Source: CAKZNE01 sp964485405 (GTDB taxonomy: Bacteria; Bacteroidota; Bacteroidia; Flavobacteriales; Schleiferiaceae). From it: 64,000 nt of DNA. Below are positions 8,640-17,095 of this stretch, in pieces. The stretch's first letter is position 1; every line of letters starts with the position of its first letter. Both the position numbers and the translations under genes were made by a program. The notes beneath the pieces were generated by a model, which had not been told where the DNA came from, searched no databases, and saw nothing but the letters and a program-made list of their open reading frames with translations. The stretch covers positions 22,019-86,018 of the forward strand of contig CAZAJG010000014.1 in the NCBI GenBank assembly GCA_964485405.1, in the 5' to 3' direction.

Positions 8640-9128
8640 ATGAGTTCAAAAATCGAAATCGGAATCATTATGGGTAGCAAATCTGACCTTCCAATAATGC
8701 AGGAAGCAGCAGATGTATTAACGGAACTAGGTGTAAACTTTGAAATAAACATAGTTTCTGCCCACAGAACCCCCGAGCTGATGTTTGATTATGCTAAAAA
8801 CGCACATACTCGAGGCCTTAAGGCAATCGTAGCGGGTGCTGGTGGTGCAGCTCACCTGCCTGGAATGGTAGCGTCTCTCAGTCCACTTCCTGTAATTGGT
8901 GTACCGGTAAAGTCTAGAAACTCGATTGACGGATGGGATTCTGTATTGTCTATTTTACAAATGCCTGGTGGCGTGCCCGTAGCGACTGTAGCTTTGGATG
9001 GAGCCAAAAACGCAGGCATCTTGGCCGCTCAAATTGTGGGTTCAAATGATCCTCAGGTTCTTTCTAAAATTGTAGCGTATAAGGAGTCTCTTAAAAACAA
9101 GGTTTTGGAATCTGCAAAAACTTTGTAA
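8640..9128 (+). CDS. purE: N5-carboxyaminoimidazole ribonucleotide mutase
   Basis: 162-aa class I PurE, which converts N5-CAIR to CAIR in purine synthesis. Diagnostic motifs are GSKSD (residues ~12-16), the catalytic SAHRTP, and GAGGAAHLPGM. It starts one base after the purK stop, so the pair is coupled. Downstream is a weak hairpin at 9149-9179. Confidence 0.97.
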   Translation: MSSKIEIGIIMGSKSDLPIMQEAADVLTELGVNFEINIVSAHRTPELMFDYAKNAHTRGLKAIVAGAGGAAHLPGMVASLSPLPVIGVPVKSRNSIDGWDSVLSILQMPGGVPVATVALDGAKNAGILAAQIVGSNDPQVLSKIVAYKESLKNKVLESAKTL

Positions 9129-9148
9129 AACTTCTATAAAAAAAGAAA

Positions 9149-9179
9149 TTCCCGCAGAAAAATGAAAATTCTACGGGAA
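9149..9179 (+). terminator. Hairpin after purE, possible weak terminator
   Basis: An 11-bp stem with one mismatch (9149-9159 with 9169-9179) lies 20 nt after purE. No convincing T run follows, so termination is uncertain. The rest of 9129-9319 holds no gene I can support. Confidence 0.4.
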
Positions 9180-9319
9180 GTCCTTTTAAAAAGGGAAACG
9201 AAACCAAACTAATAATCTTTCGATCATTATGTATAAATCAAATATGGTTTAAATTAAGGTTAATCCCTCAAACCATTGATTTAAAGAATGATTTCATTGT
9301 GTTATCGTTATTCCTCTGC

Positions 9320-10078
9320 TTAGAGGTTTTTCAACATGGTAAGGAGTTGTTCCTTTTTACGGTTGGCCACCGGAATTTTTGATCCATCTTCTAGTATAAG
9401 ATAACCTCCATCGGTTTGAACGTATCGTTTTAGGTAGTTCATATTCACGAGGTGCGACTTATGAATTCTATTAAAATTGTAACCCGATAGCATATTATCG
9501 AATTCCTTTAACGTTTTAGAAGCTAAAAGAGACTTTTCGCTATTCAAGTAAAAAGTAGTGTAATTACTGCTAGACTCTAATCTTACAATGTCGGCCAATC
9601 GGATAACATGCATTCCATCAGAGGTGGGCACAACAATTTTTTTAGGGGAATCCGAGGCTTGACGAATATTTTCTACCAACACATTAAGATTGGCCGCATG
9701 ACGCGGAATACCTTTGTTATCCTCAATCTTTCGGATCGCTTTTACCAACTCTTCTGGGTCAATTGGTTTGAGGAGATAATCCAAAGCACTAAATTTTATG
9801 GCTTTGATGGCGTACTCATCATGAGCGGTAATAAAAACTATTTCAGGATCAACATCTGGATTCTCAGAAACAGCTTCCAAAATGTCAAAACCGCTTTCTC
9901 CAGCAAGTTTAATATCTAAAAATATAGCGTCTGGCTTTTCTTCATTTACCAAGTTTATCCCATCGCTTACAGTCCCTGCTTCTCCGGTTATTTCAACCTC
10001 AGGACAAAAGAGATTTAATTTCCCTTTGAGCGTTTCTCTAGAGTTTTCTTCGTCATCAATAATTACAACTTTTACCAT
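9320..10078 (-). CDS. LytTR family two-component response regulator
   Basis: 252-aa response regulator. The receiver domain is at ~1-120, with acidic pocket D8-D9, phospho-acceptor D55 (FLDIKL) and the conserved Lys of LKPIDPEEL. The LytTR DNA-binding domain is at ~145-250 (RLESSNYTTFYL, NRIHKSHLVNMNYLKRY). It acts with the histidine kinase encoded 24 bp upstream, which is of the LytS/His_kinase type usually paired with LytTR regulators. No target site is deduced. Confidence 0.93.
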   Translation of the reverse strand: MVKVVIIDDEENSRETLKGKLNLFCPEVEITGEAGTVSDGINLVNEEKPDAIFLDIKLAGESGFDILEAVSENPDVDPEIVFITAHDEYAIKAIKFSALDYLLKPIDPEELVKAIRKIEDNKGIPRHAANLNVLVENIRQASDSPKKIVVPTSDGMHVIRLADIVRLESSSNYTTFYLNSEKSLLASKTLKEFDNMLSGYNFNRIHKSHLVNMNYLKRYVQTDGGYLILEDGSKIPVANRKKEQLLTMLKNL

Positions 10079-10102
10079 ATTTAGTTTTAATTTTAGGTAG
10101 TC

Positions 10103-12997
10103 TTATATATTCTCGGCTGGTAATTTTAATATCACTTTTGTTCCTAAGGCGTTGCCTTGTTCATCTTCCTTATCCAATATACGGATTTCAATGTTTTGAT
10201 TCACCGCCATCTTTAATAACCGCAATCGATCCTTATTTATTTTAGTGGCCATTGAACGATGATCCTTTCTCTTTTTAAGCTCTTTTGCTCTTTTCCTACC
10301 CACTCCATTATCCTCTATCTGGATTTCTAGCATCTCCTCCTCTAAAATAAATCTAATATCCAATTGCCCATCCGATTCCATAGGTTTTAATCCATGGAGG
10401 ATGGCATTTTCAACATGTGGCTGGATTAGCATGGGTGGAATTCCTACATCATAATCAATCTCCTCATCCAGTTCTATTTCATAATCAAATTTACCCTGAA
10501 AGCGTAGCTTTTCAAGTTCAAGATAATTTTTTAGTATGGATACTTCTGTTTCAACGGGGTGAAGGTGCTCCATTGATGATTCAAGGGTCAACCTCATTAA
10601 TTTTGCGAAATTGTTCAAGTATTGAACCGCTTTTCTGGGGTCATTTTTGAAAATAAAACTACTGATGGAATCCAAAGCATTAAAAATAAAATGAGGATTC
10701 ATTTGCAACCGAAGCGCCTTCCTTTCCATTTCAATAAGCTCATTCTCTAATTTAAGTCTTTGATTTACTCTTCTTACCCTATCATAAATAAAGAGTGTGA
10801 TTAAAGATCCAATCACAAGAATAAGAAGAGTTATAAACCACCATCTTTCCCATACAGGCCTTAAAATTTTAAATGGATAGGTTACCGATTCAGTACCCCA
10901 TTCTTCTCCAAGTCTTGTTGCTTGCGCTTCAAAAACATAGTTTCCCGGTTTAATATTCGACAAAATTGCCTCCTTTCGGTTTCCAGCATAAGCCCACTCA
11001 TCAGATTGCCCCGAAAGCCTATATCTATACTGTAATCTGTCTGCATTAAAGGAAGAAAGGCCCGATAGGTTGAAACTCAAAAAGTTGAGATCATGAGGTA
11101 GTGTTAATTCAGAAGGCACCTGAGTAAAGGGTAAAGAATCTTCCGCAAACCTACGCCACTCCATTTGTTCTCCTAAAAACATTTTAACATCAGTAAGAAC
11201 TATGCCCGGATGTTGCCTTTCCACTAGATAAGAAGACAAATCTATTACCTGAATTCCTTCAGATGCGCCCATTAGCAATTGATCCCCTTGTATGCCTATA
11301 GCTTGAGGAGAACTTGAAACTCTAGAAAGACTTCCGGGAAATGGTATGGAGAAAATATTCTGATTCGGATCTATTTGCATTAGCCCCTTATTCGTTCCAA
11401 CCCATATATTACCGTAATCGTCTGTTTCAATAGAGAGAATTTCAGCAAAGTTTAATTGCTCCGGACTGATATGTTCTACTCCTTTTTCTGTAAAATGAAA
11501 AATACCTTCTGTTAAACTTCCTGCCCATATTTCATTTTTTGAAATAGCAGTAAAACAGCTAAACCGTAAACTATCTAACCGGTTACCATTGAGCTCTCGA
11601 ATAACCTCCCAATTATCGTTGTGTAAACGATAAAAGCCTTGAGTATATGTAGCACACCAGAGCGAGTTGTCTCTTTTGGCTTCTGAAATACTAAAAACAG
11701 TGGCCGCAGGTAATTTATACTTTTCTGAAGTTCGTTCAAACCTCCCATTGGCGTATGACAACAAACCACTTCCTAAACCAATCCATAAAGCATTTTTTGC
11801 CTTCTTTAAAGCAAATACAAAATCACCTGGATACGGGAGATTTACTGGAACGTATTGGTTATTCTTCTCTTTAATCAAACCGGCCTCAGTACCGTACCAC
11901 CTTGTTTGATCAAATTCCTCTATGGCTAAAGTAAGTCCAAAAGGAAAGCCATTTTTAGCATCTTTTACTTTCAAAATACTATCCTTCAACACAACTAAAC
12001 CTGACGAAAACCCTCCAACCAAAGCACCATTATCCAGAACTTTTACCGCATTTACTTGATGATTGGCTCTTTCTGAAAAGTCCGTTATTGTTTTGAGCGA
12101 CTGTGATTCTAGCTTAGCCATGCCTTCGCCTCCAAAAAGCCAAACAACTCCAAAATTATCCGTATAAACCTTGGTAAAACCTTTTTGTGGGAATCCATTC
12201 TCTTCTCCTAAATGTAATGGTTCTGTATTCCAGCTCAAGAGTAATTCATCATTGTTTAACCCTGAATAACCATTCTCTCCAGCCTGAAGGAAAAGTACTT
12301 TTTCTTTTCTAGTAGATTTTTTAACTCCTGAAGATTCGTAACCAATTATTTCATGATTCGAACTGGCGTACAGATATTTTTCATCAAAGGATAAGTGATA
12401 GATCACCATGCTATCCAACCTCTCCCAAAACTCAGTGGTTTTTGATGTTTTAAAAAGGCCTTGATCTGATGCCACCCAAACCTCATTTCCAAAAATCTCA
12501 ATGTCGTTAACGGAAATATCATTGGGTAAGCTCAATGGCTTCCATTGTTCATTGTGAAGTTCCCATAACTGATTGTTCTGAGAAGAAATTAGAATACTTT
12601 CTTCGCTCAAAGCAAAGTGTCTCACTTTTATACCGTCCGGCAATAGGAAATCATAGAATTCTCGTCCATCAAACCGGAGCAAACCATTTTCTAAAGCGGC
12701 CCAAATATTCCCAGCAGCATCCTCCTTTACTTCTGAAACTAGCAACCTCTCTGGCTGTGAAGCCTCTCTATAGGTTACAAAATCATAACCGTCATAACGA
12801 ACCAAGCCTGTACCTTCTGTAGCTAACCAATAAAAACCCCTAGAATCCTGAATAAAATCATTTATCTGATTACTGGGTAAGCCATCCTCTAGGCCTAGAG
12901 TTTGAAAAGAGTAAATCTGAGCTTTAATCGAAAACGTTGCCAACAAGACCAACATGGTGAAAAGCAATCTCCTATCGCAGCTATTTCTATGAAACAT
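10103..12997 (-). CDS. Propeller-sensor histidine kinase (Reg_prop / Y_Y_Y / His_kinase)
   Basis: Membrane sensor of 964 aa. A signal peptide (to SIKAQ, ~27) precedes two-component-regulator propeller repeats such as LEDGLPSNQINDFIQDSRGF and GNIWVGTNKGL up to ~600. A Y_Y_Y-like beta domain (LQYRYRLSGQSDEW) ends near 705, then one membrane helix at ~715-738 and a cytoplasmic kinase with the H-box MNPHFIFNALD (His ~766), N-box (PHVENAILHGL) and G-box (DNGVGR). The architecture resembles the sensors of Bacteroidota hybrid systems, but the output regulator is a separate LytTR protein (next gene). The ligand is unknown; no glycan-utilisation locus is adjacent. Confidence 0.92.
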   Translation of the reverse strand: MFHRNSCDRRLLFTMLVLLATFSIKAQIYSFQTLGLEDGLPSNQINDFIQDSRGFYWLATEGTGLVRYDGYDFVTYREASQPERLLVSEVKEDAAGNIWAALENGLLRFDGREFYDFLLPDGIKVRHFALSEESILISSQNNQLWELHNEQWKPLSLPNDISVNDIEIFGNEVWVASDQGLFKTSKTTEFWERLDSMVIYHLSFDEKYLYASSNHEIIGYESSGVKKSTRKEKVLFLQAGENGYSGLNNDELLLSWNTEPLHLGEENGFPQKGFTKVYTDNFGVVWLFGGEGMAKLESQSLKTITDFSERANHQVNAVKVLDNGALVGGFSSGLVVLKDSILKVKDAKNGFPFGLTLAIEEFDQTRWYGTEAGLIKEKNNQYVPVNLPYPGDFVFALKKAKNALWIGLGSGLLSYANGRFERTSEKYKLPAATVFSISEAKRDNSLWCATYTQGFYRLHNDNWEVIRELNGNRLDSLRFSCFTAISKNEIWAGSLTEGIFHFTEKGVEHISPEQLNFAEILSIETDDYGNIWVGTNKGLMQIDPNQNIFSIPFPGSLSRVSSSPQAIGIQGDQLLMGASEGIQVIDLSSYLVERQHPGIVLTDVKMFLGEQMEWRRFAEDSLPFTQVPSELTLPHDLNFLSFNLSGLSSFNADRLQYRYRLSGQSDEWAYAGNRKEAILSNIKPGNYVFEAQATRLGEEWGTESVTYPFKILRPVWERWWFITLLILVIGSLITLFIYDRVRRVNQRLKLENELIEMERKALRLQMNPHFIFNALDSISSFIFKNDPRKAVQYLNNFAKLMRLTLESSMEHLHPVETEVSILKNYLELEKLRFQGKFDYEIELDEEIDYDVGIPPMLIQPHVENAILHGLKPMESDGQLDIRFILEEEMLEIQIEDNGVGRKRAKELKKRKDHRSMATKINKDRLRLLKMAVNQNIEIRILDKEDEQGNALGTKVILKLPAENI

Positions 12998-13157
12998 AAA
13001 TTATCAAGATTCGTGATAAATCTAACATTTTCAGTTCAGATGTATCGACAAAGAGCAGGAGGTATTTATTCTAGCATATCTGAAAGGCGAAAAAAGAGGT
13101 ATATCCGGCTCTTTGAAGAAGTGATAAACGAGTTATCGCAATAACGCAATACATGAA

Positions 13158-13191
13158 TAAAAAAAAAGCAAGCCTAAATTAGGCTTGCTTT
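13158..13191 (-). terminator. Intrinsic terminator of the prohibitin-like gene
   Basis: An 11-bp stem (13165-13175 with 13181-13191), 5-nt loop; read on the minus strand it is followed by a run of ~10 T. It lies 30 bp downstream of the prohibitin-like stop. The remaining part of 12998-13220 is probably the promoter region of the histidine kinase. Confidence 0.85.
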
Positions 13192-13220
13192 CAAACATTT
13201 TAAGCAAATAAAACAGAAGT

Positions 13221-14000
13221 CTAGGGCTCCATTAAAATGGGTTGTGTACCACTACCAATAATTACTTTGGCATTTGGTGATTTTGAAAGCTCTCTATACA
13301 CCTCTAAGCTTTTGTATTGAATAATAGCTGGTGTAAGACCTTCCGAAATTATTTGATTTGCATCACGCACTCCTTCCGCTTCAATTTTTTTCCTTTCTGC
13401 TTCTTGTTTTTCTTTTTGCAATACGAACTCCATTCGTTGCGCCTCTTGTTCAGCTTGCAGTTTTTCTTCAATCGCTCGATACAAACCAGGAGGAAGCGTT
13501 ACACTTTTTAGTAATACAGCTTCAATTACAAAACCTCGATCTCCAATTAGTTCCATCATTTTTTTTCGAATCGCGCTTTCAATTTCTAAACGGTTTCCCG
13601 TGTGCATATCCTTTGCCATAAACTTGGCCGTAACATCAGCGGCAGCAGCTCTAAATACAGGGAGAATAATAGTATTTAAATAATCTTCTCCAATAGAGCC
13701 TATAACATCTGTAGCTTTTGATTCTTGAACATGATAAAGTATCGAGATTTGAGTTTCCACGTTTAAGCCCTCTTTTGAAGGTAAAGGCAAACTAACCTCA
13801 AGGTTTTGAGTATTAACAGGTACTATAATGATTTTAGAAACAAATGGATTATACCAACTCGGACCAGCAGGTGCGCTTGGTTCATGAATTTTACCGATCG
13901 TTCGTTTTACACCAACATTACCTTGACGTACCGTTACACAACTAGTAAGCATAAAAAAGGATAGTAGAAATATCACCGAAGTCTGAATTATTTTTTTCAT
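13221..14000 (-). CDS. Prohibitin (SPFH/Band 7) family lipoprotein
   Basis: 259-aa SPFH-domain protein. The N-terminus is a lipoprotein signal with LTSC (Cys 21) rather than a plain transmembrane anchor, followed directly by the prohibitin start VRQGNVGVKRTIGKIHEPSA. The SPFH core spans ~25-190. A charged coiled coil (EEKLQAEQEAQRMEFVLQKE, about 180-199, and on to ~215) and the C-terminal GLTPAIIQYKSLEVYREL complete a normal prohibitin. SPFH proteins form membrane-associated ring scaffolds. A lipid anchor would place this one on the periplasmic side, which is an inference from the lipobox. It is monocistronic with its own terminator. Confidence 0.85.
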   Translation of the reverse strand: MKKIIQTSVIFLLSFFMLTSCVTVRQGNVGVKRTIGKIHEPSAPAGPSWYNPFVSKIIIVPVNTQNLEVSLPLPSKEGLNVETQISILYHVQESKATDVIGSIGEDYLNTIILPVFRAAAADVTAKFMAKDMHTGNRLEIESAIRKKMMELIGDRGFVIEAVLLKSVTLPPGLYRAIEEKLQAEQEAQRMEFVLQKEKQEAERKKIEAEGVRDANQIISEGLTPAIIQYKSLEVYRELSKSPNAKVIIGSGTQPILMEP

Positions 14001-14040
14001 AGGATGCTTGTTTTTGATTTATATTTTAGTTGCAATTTGC

Positions 14041-14087
14041 TTGCCAAAAAGCTGGCAAAACACTTATAAACCAACAAATTGTTTGGT
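14041..14087. repeat. Two adjacent inverted repeats in the 14001-14279 intergenic region
   Basis: TTGCCA-N6-TGGCAA (14041-14058) is followed 11 bp later by ACCAA-N8-TTGGT (14070-14087). Both lie between the divergent prohibitin-like gene and the outer-membrane pair, closer to the former. They could be operators. The other bases of this 279-bp gap show no gene and no exact TAnnTTTG box. Confidence 0.35.
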
Positions 14088-14279
14088 CTTTCTGTTCGAG
14101 TATCACCTCATTTTATTGTACAGTATTTAAAGGCATAAAATATATTCCCTGCAGCACTCAGATTCCTTTTTAAAAAAAGCATTGTTCAGCTTTTTAGTGA
14201 AAGGTCGTCTAACACTTTATACCACTCACAATGAGCCTTTATCACTTTAAAGTTTTGTGAAACAATTCAAAATCTATGA

Positions 14280-15083
14280 ATGAAAAGGCTACTACTCGCT
14301 CTTATTTTCCCCTACGCTCTTGTTGCCCAAAATCAAAGTTTTTATGCCGGTGCGCGTTCTGCAGCTTTAGCTCACTCTACCGTTGCCCTCTCTGATGTTT
14401 GGTCTAGCTGTCATAATCAGGCAGGCCTAGCTTTTCTTGAACAGAGTGAGATCGGGATTTCTTATCAAAACAAATACTTCATCAAGGAGCTAATGGTTGG
14501 AAATATTGCTTTTGCTGTTCCGTTAAAGAACGGTGCCCTTGCAACCAGCTTAGAATATTTTGGGTTTGAATTGTTTAATCGCACAAAACTAGGTCTGAGC
14601 TACGCTCACCGATTTGGATCATACTTTAGCTCAGCGGTTACCATCAATTATGAGCATTTTTATGTTAGCCAAGGCTCAAACAACGGAGGTGTTGCAACTT
14701 TTGAAGCGGGAGTATTTTACAAGCCTTTAAAATCTCTCAATCTTGGTCTCCACTTCTACAATCCAACCAATCAATCTTTTAATAGTGAAAGTGGAGACAA
14801 GCTCCCTGTTATTGTTCGTTTTGGCGCCCAAAAGTCGTTGGGTAGTAAAAGCATAGTAACCGCAGAAGTGCGAAAGCAGGCAGACCTACAGGAGCGGTAC
14901 AGCTTGGGCGCAGAATACCGTTTTCTAGAAGGAGTGGCTTTGCGCACTGGAGTAAGCATTCAGCCTATTTCCAACACTTGGGGATTAGGGTTTAATTTCT
15001 CCTCATTTCAAGTAGATCTATCCTATGAGTATGCAGTTATACTTGGAAACTCCGGTAGCTTGAGCTTAAACTATAGTTTATGA
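14280..15083 (+). CDS. PorV/PorQ-like outer-membrane protein
   Basis: 267-aa protein with a short signal peptide (LLLALIFPYALVAQ) and a PorV/PorQ-type N-terminus: YAGARSAALAHSTVALSD, then NQAGLAFL, followed by alternating aromatic beta strands and a terminal strand ending in LNYSL. Members of this FadL-like family include T9SS components (PorV, PorQ), but many paralogues have no known role, so a T9SS function is not claimed. Its last four bases overlap the start of the next gene (ATGA), so translation of the two is coupled. Confidence 0.75.
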   Translation: MKRLLLALIFPYALVAQNQSFYAGARSAALAHSTVALSDVWSSCHNQAGLAFLEQSEIGISYQNKYFIKELMVGNIAFAVPLKNGALATSLEYFGFELFNRTKLGLSYAHRFGSYFSSAVTINYEHFYVSQGSNNGGVATFEAGVFYKPLKSLNLGLHFYNPTNQSFNSESGDKLPVIVRFGAQKSLGSKSIVTAEVRKQADLQERYSLGAEYRFLEGVALRTGVSIQPISNTWGLGFNFSSFQVDLSYEYAVILGNSGSLSLNYSL

Positions 15084-17095
15084 AAGGGTTATATACTCTT
15101 GTTATTAGTTTTCTCAGTTTTCAAATGACCGCCCAACTTCCCGAAAATTCTCAGGAAGTAGAAAATCAAATAGAATCCATTACTCAAAATTTTGATGAAA
15201 ATGCGGATTTAAGCTTTTTAGCGGAACGATTGGAAGATATTAAATCACACCCTATACCGATCAATTTTGCTTCTGTAGAAGAACTTGCGGAAATCCCATT
15301 TCTTGATGTTTTTAAAATCCATAACCTCATACGCTACAGAGAAACTACTGGGGGAATTTACACGGCTTATGAACTGCTTCAAATTAAAGGTTTTGACTTT
15401 GAGCTTATTCAAAAGTTGATCCCTTTCCTCAATTTTCAAACGAAGTTAAACAAACCTAAATTAAAGCTTGATCATATTATAAAATACAGCCAAAGCTCTC
15501 TAATTACACGCTACTGGCGCGATCTACAAACAAGAAAAGGGTATAGGTTAAATGCTCAAGAAGGATATCTGGGTGCACCCAATAATTACTATCTCCGTTT
15601 TCTTTCACAGTATAAGAACCTTTTGTCCATGGGTTTGAATCTTCAACAGGATGCGGGAGAGTCATTTAACAATAGTCATCAAAACACGGCAGTAGATTTT
15701 ATTTCGGGTCATTTAGCGTTAAAGAATTATGGTTCTATCAAGACTCTTATTATTGGCGATTTTCATGCAGAATTTGGTCAAGGCTTGAGCCTTTGGACCA
15801 GCTTTGCTCGAGGAAAAGCCTTACTAAACCCTGATATAAAAAAATATGCTCGAGGCATTCGTTCAAGTTCCGGTAGTGAAGAAAATCGTTTTTTAAGAGG
15901 TATTGCAAGCACTTTCAATTGGAAAAATTTTGATGTTAGTCTATTTGCATCTTCTAAAAGTATTGATGCTAATATTGTATCTAACTCCAACCAGAATGAG
16001 GTAAGCGCGTTGTTAAATTCAGGATTGCATCGAAGCTTATCTGAATTGGAAGATCGAAAAAGCTTACAACTCTCTTCTTGGGGTGCTTATGTGAAATATT
16101 CAGGCGCTCAGCTTAACCTAGGTTTTTCATTACATCAAGTGGATTTGAATTTACCGGTTGCAGCTCCATCTTCTTTGTATAGTCGATTTAACTTTCAAGG
16201 GTCTACATTGAGGAATCTATCCTTTGATGTAGATTACGTCTTCAAAGACATCAATCTTTTTGCAGAAGTTGCCCGATCACAAAATGGCGGTTATAGCACG
16301 TTGATAGGCTTACAAAGCCAGCCTTCTGATGAATTTCGTTTAAACAGTTTGTTCCGGTATTTTTCTACGGATTATCAAGCCTTTTATCATGCGGCTTTTA
16401 GCGAAAGAGCCTCATCTGGAGAAAGGGGTTTTTATTTAGGTATGTCTTGGAACACTTCAAAGATAATTACTTGGAACGCTTTTGTAGACGTATTTGAATT
16501 TAAATGGCCTACGTTTAAATCCGATTTCTCTTCCCATGGTTATGATCTTGCTACGCAGCTCGACTTCCGATTTACGAGATACTTTTCGCTCTATGTGCGC
16601 CTTTTAAAGGGGCTGGAACAAATTACCTCATCAAATGAAGAGTCGTTTGGAACTTTAACGGAAAAGACCTTTAGACAAAGATTGCACTTGAACTTTAGCG
16701 CATCGCCAAATATTTTTTTAGGTTCGCGTTTGGAGTTAGTTGATTATAATGGTGAGAGTGATGGATTTATTGTTTTTCAAGATATAAAGTATCAATTCCA
16801 AAATATCCCTTTCCACTTTTCCCTACGTTACGCCTTTATTAGCACTGATTCGTACGACTCTCGAATTTATGCCTATGAAAATGATGTATTGTATGCATTC
16901 AGTATCCCTGCTTATTCGGGAAGAGCCAATCGCTTTTATGGGTTACTACACTATACCTTAAATAATAACATGAGCCTTGAAGCTCGGTACTCTTTGACTC
17001 AATATAGCGATAGAAACAAAATAAGTAGTGGTTTACAAGAAGTTAATGGAAATAGACTCAGTCAGGTGAAAATTCAGATTAGAGTAAAGTTTTAA
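15080..17095 (+). CDS. Outer-membrane barrel protein with N-terminal helix-hairpin-helix domain
   Basis: 671-aa exported protein. The signal peptide ends at ~19 (FQMTAQ). Residues ~55-115 form a ComEA-like helix-hairpin-helix unit (INFASVEELAEIPFL and GGIYTAYELLQIKGF). The remaining ~550 residues are rich in alternating aromatic strands and end in KIQIRVKF, as expected for a beta barrel. HhH modules bind DNA in ComEA, but in this surface protein the ligand is unknown. It is translationally coupled to the PorV-like gene. Its stop overlaps the convergent aroA stop by 4 bp. Confidence 0.7.
   Translation: MKGLYTLVISFLSFQMTAQLPENSQEVENQIESITQNFDENADLSFLAERLEDIKSHPIPINFASVEELAEIPFLDVFKIHNLIRYRETTGGIYTAYELLQIKGFDFELIQKLIPFLNFQTKLNKPKLKLDHIIKYSQSSLITRYWRDLQTRKGYRLNAQEGYLGAPNNYYLRFLSQYKNLLSMGLNLQQDAGESFNNSHQNTAVDFISGHLALKNYGSIKTLIIGDFHAEFGQGLSLWTSFARGKALLNPDIKKYARGIRSSSGSEENRFLRGIASTFNWKNFDVSLFASSKSIDANIVSNSNQNEVSALLNSGLHRSLSELEDRKSLQLSSWGAYVKYSGAQLNLGFSLHQVDLNLPVAAPSSLYSRFNFQGSTLRNLSFDVDYVFKDINLFAEVARSQNGGYSTLIGLQSQPSDEFRLNSLFRYFSTDYQAFYHAAFSERASSGERGFYLGMSWNTSKIITWNAFVDVFEFKWPTFKSDFSSHGYDLATQLDFRFTRYFSLYVRLLKGLEQITSSNEESFGTLTEKTFRQRLHLNFSASPNIFLGSRLELVDYNGESDGFIVFQDIKYQFQNIPFHFSLRYAFISTDSYDSRIYAYENDVLYAFSIPAYSGRANRFYGLLHYTLNNNMSLEARYSLTQYSDRNKISSGLQEVNGNRLSQVKIQIRVKF

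Noticed and set aside
12902..13144. Plus-strand ORF, with an inner ATG at ~12989 reading MKHKLSRFVINLTF, overlapping the histidine kinase start
   Set aside because: It lies mostly in the kinase N-terminus and its promoter region, has no signal or motif, and ends right before the prohibitin terminator. Not enough to call a gene.
13317..13621. Antisense ORFs inside the prohibitin-like gene rich in Phe/Leu
   Set aside because: They are reverse reads of the coiled coil (GAA/CAA codons become TTC/TTG), a common artefact.
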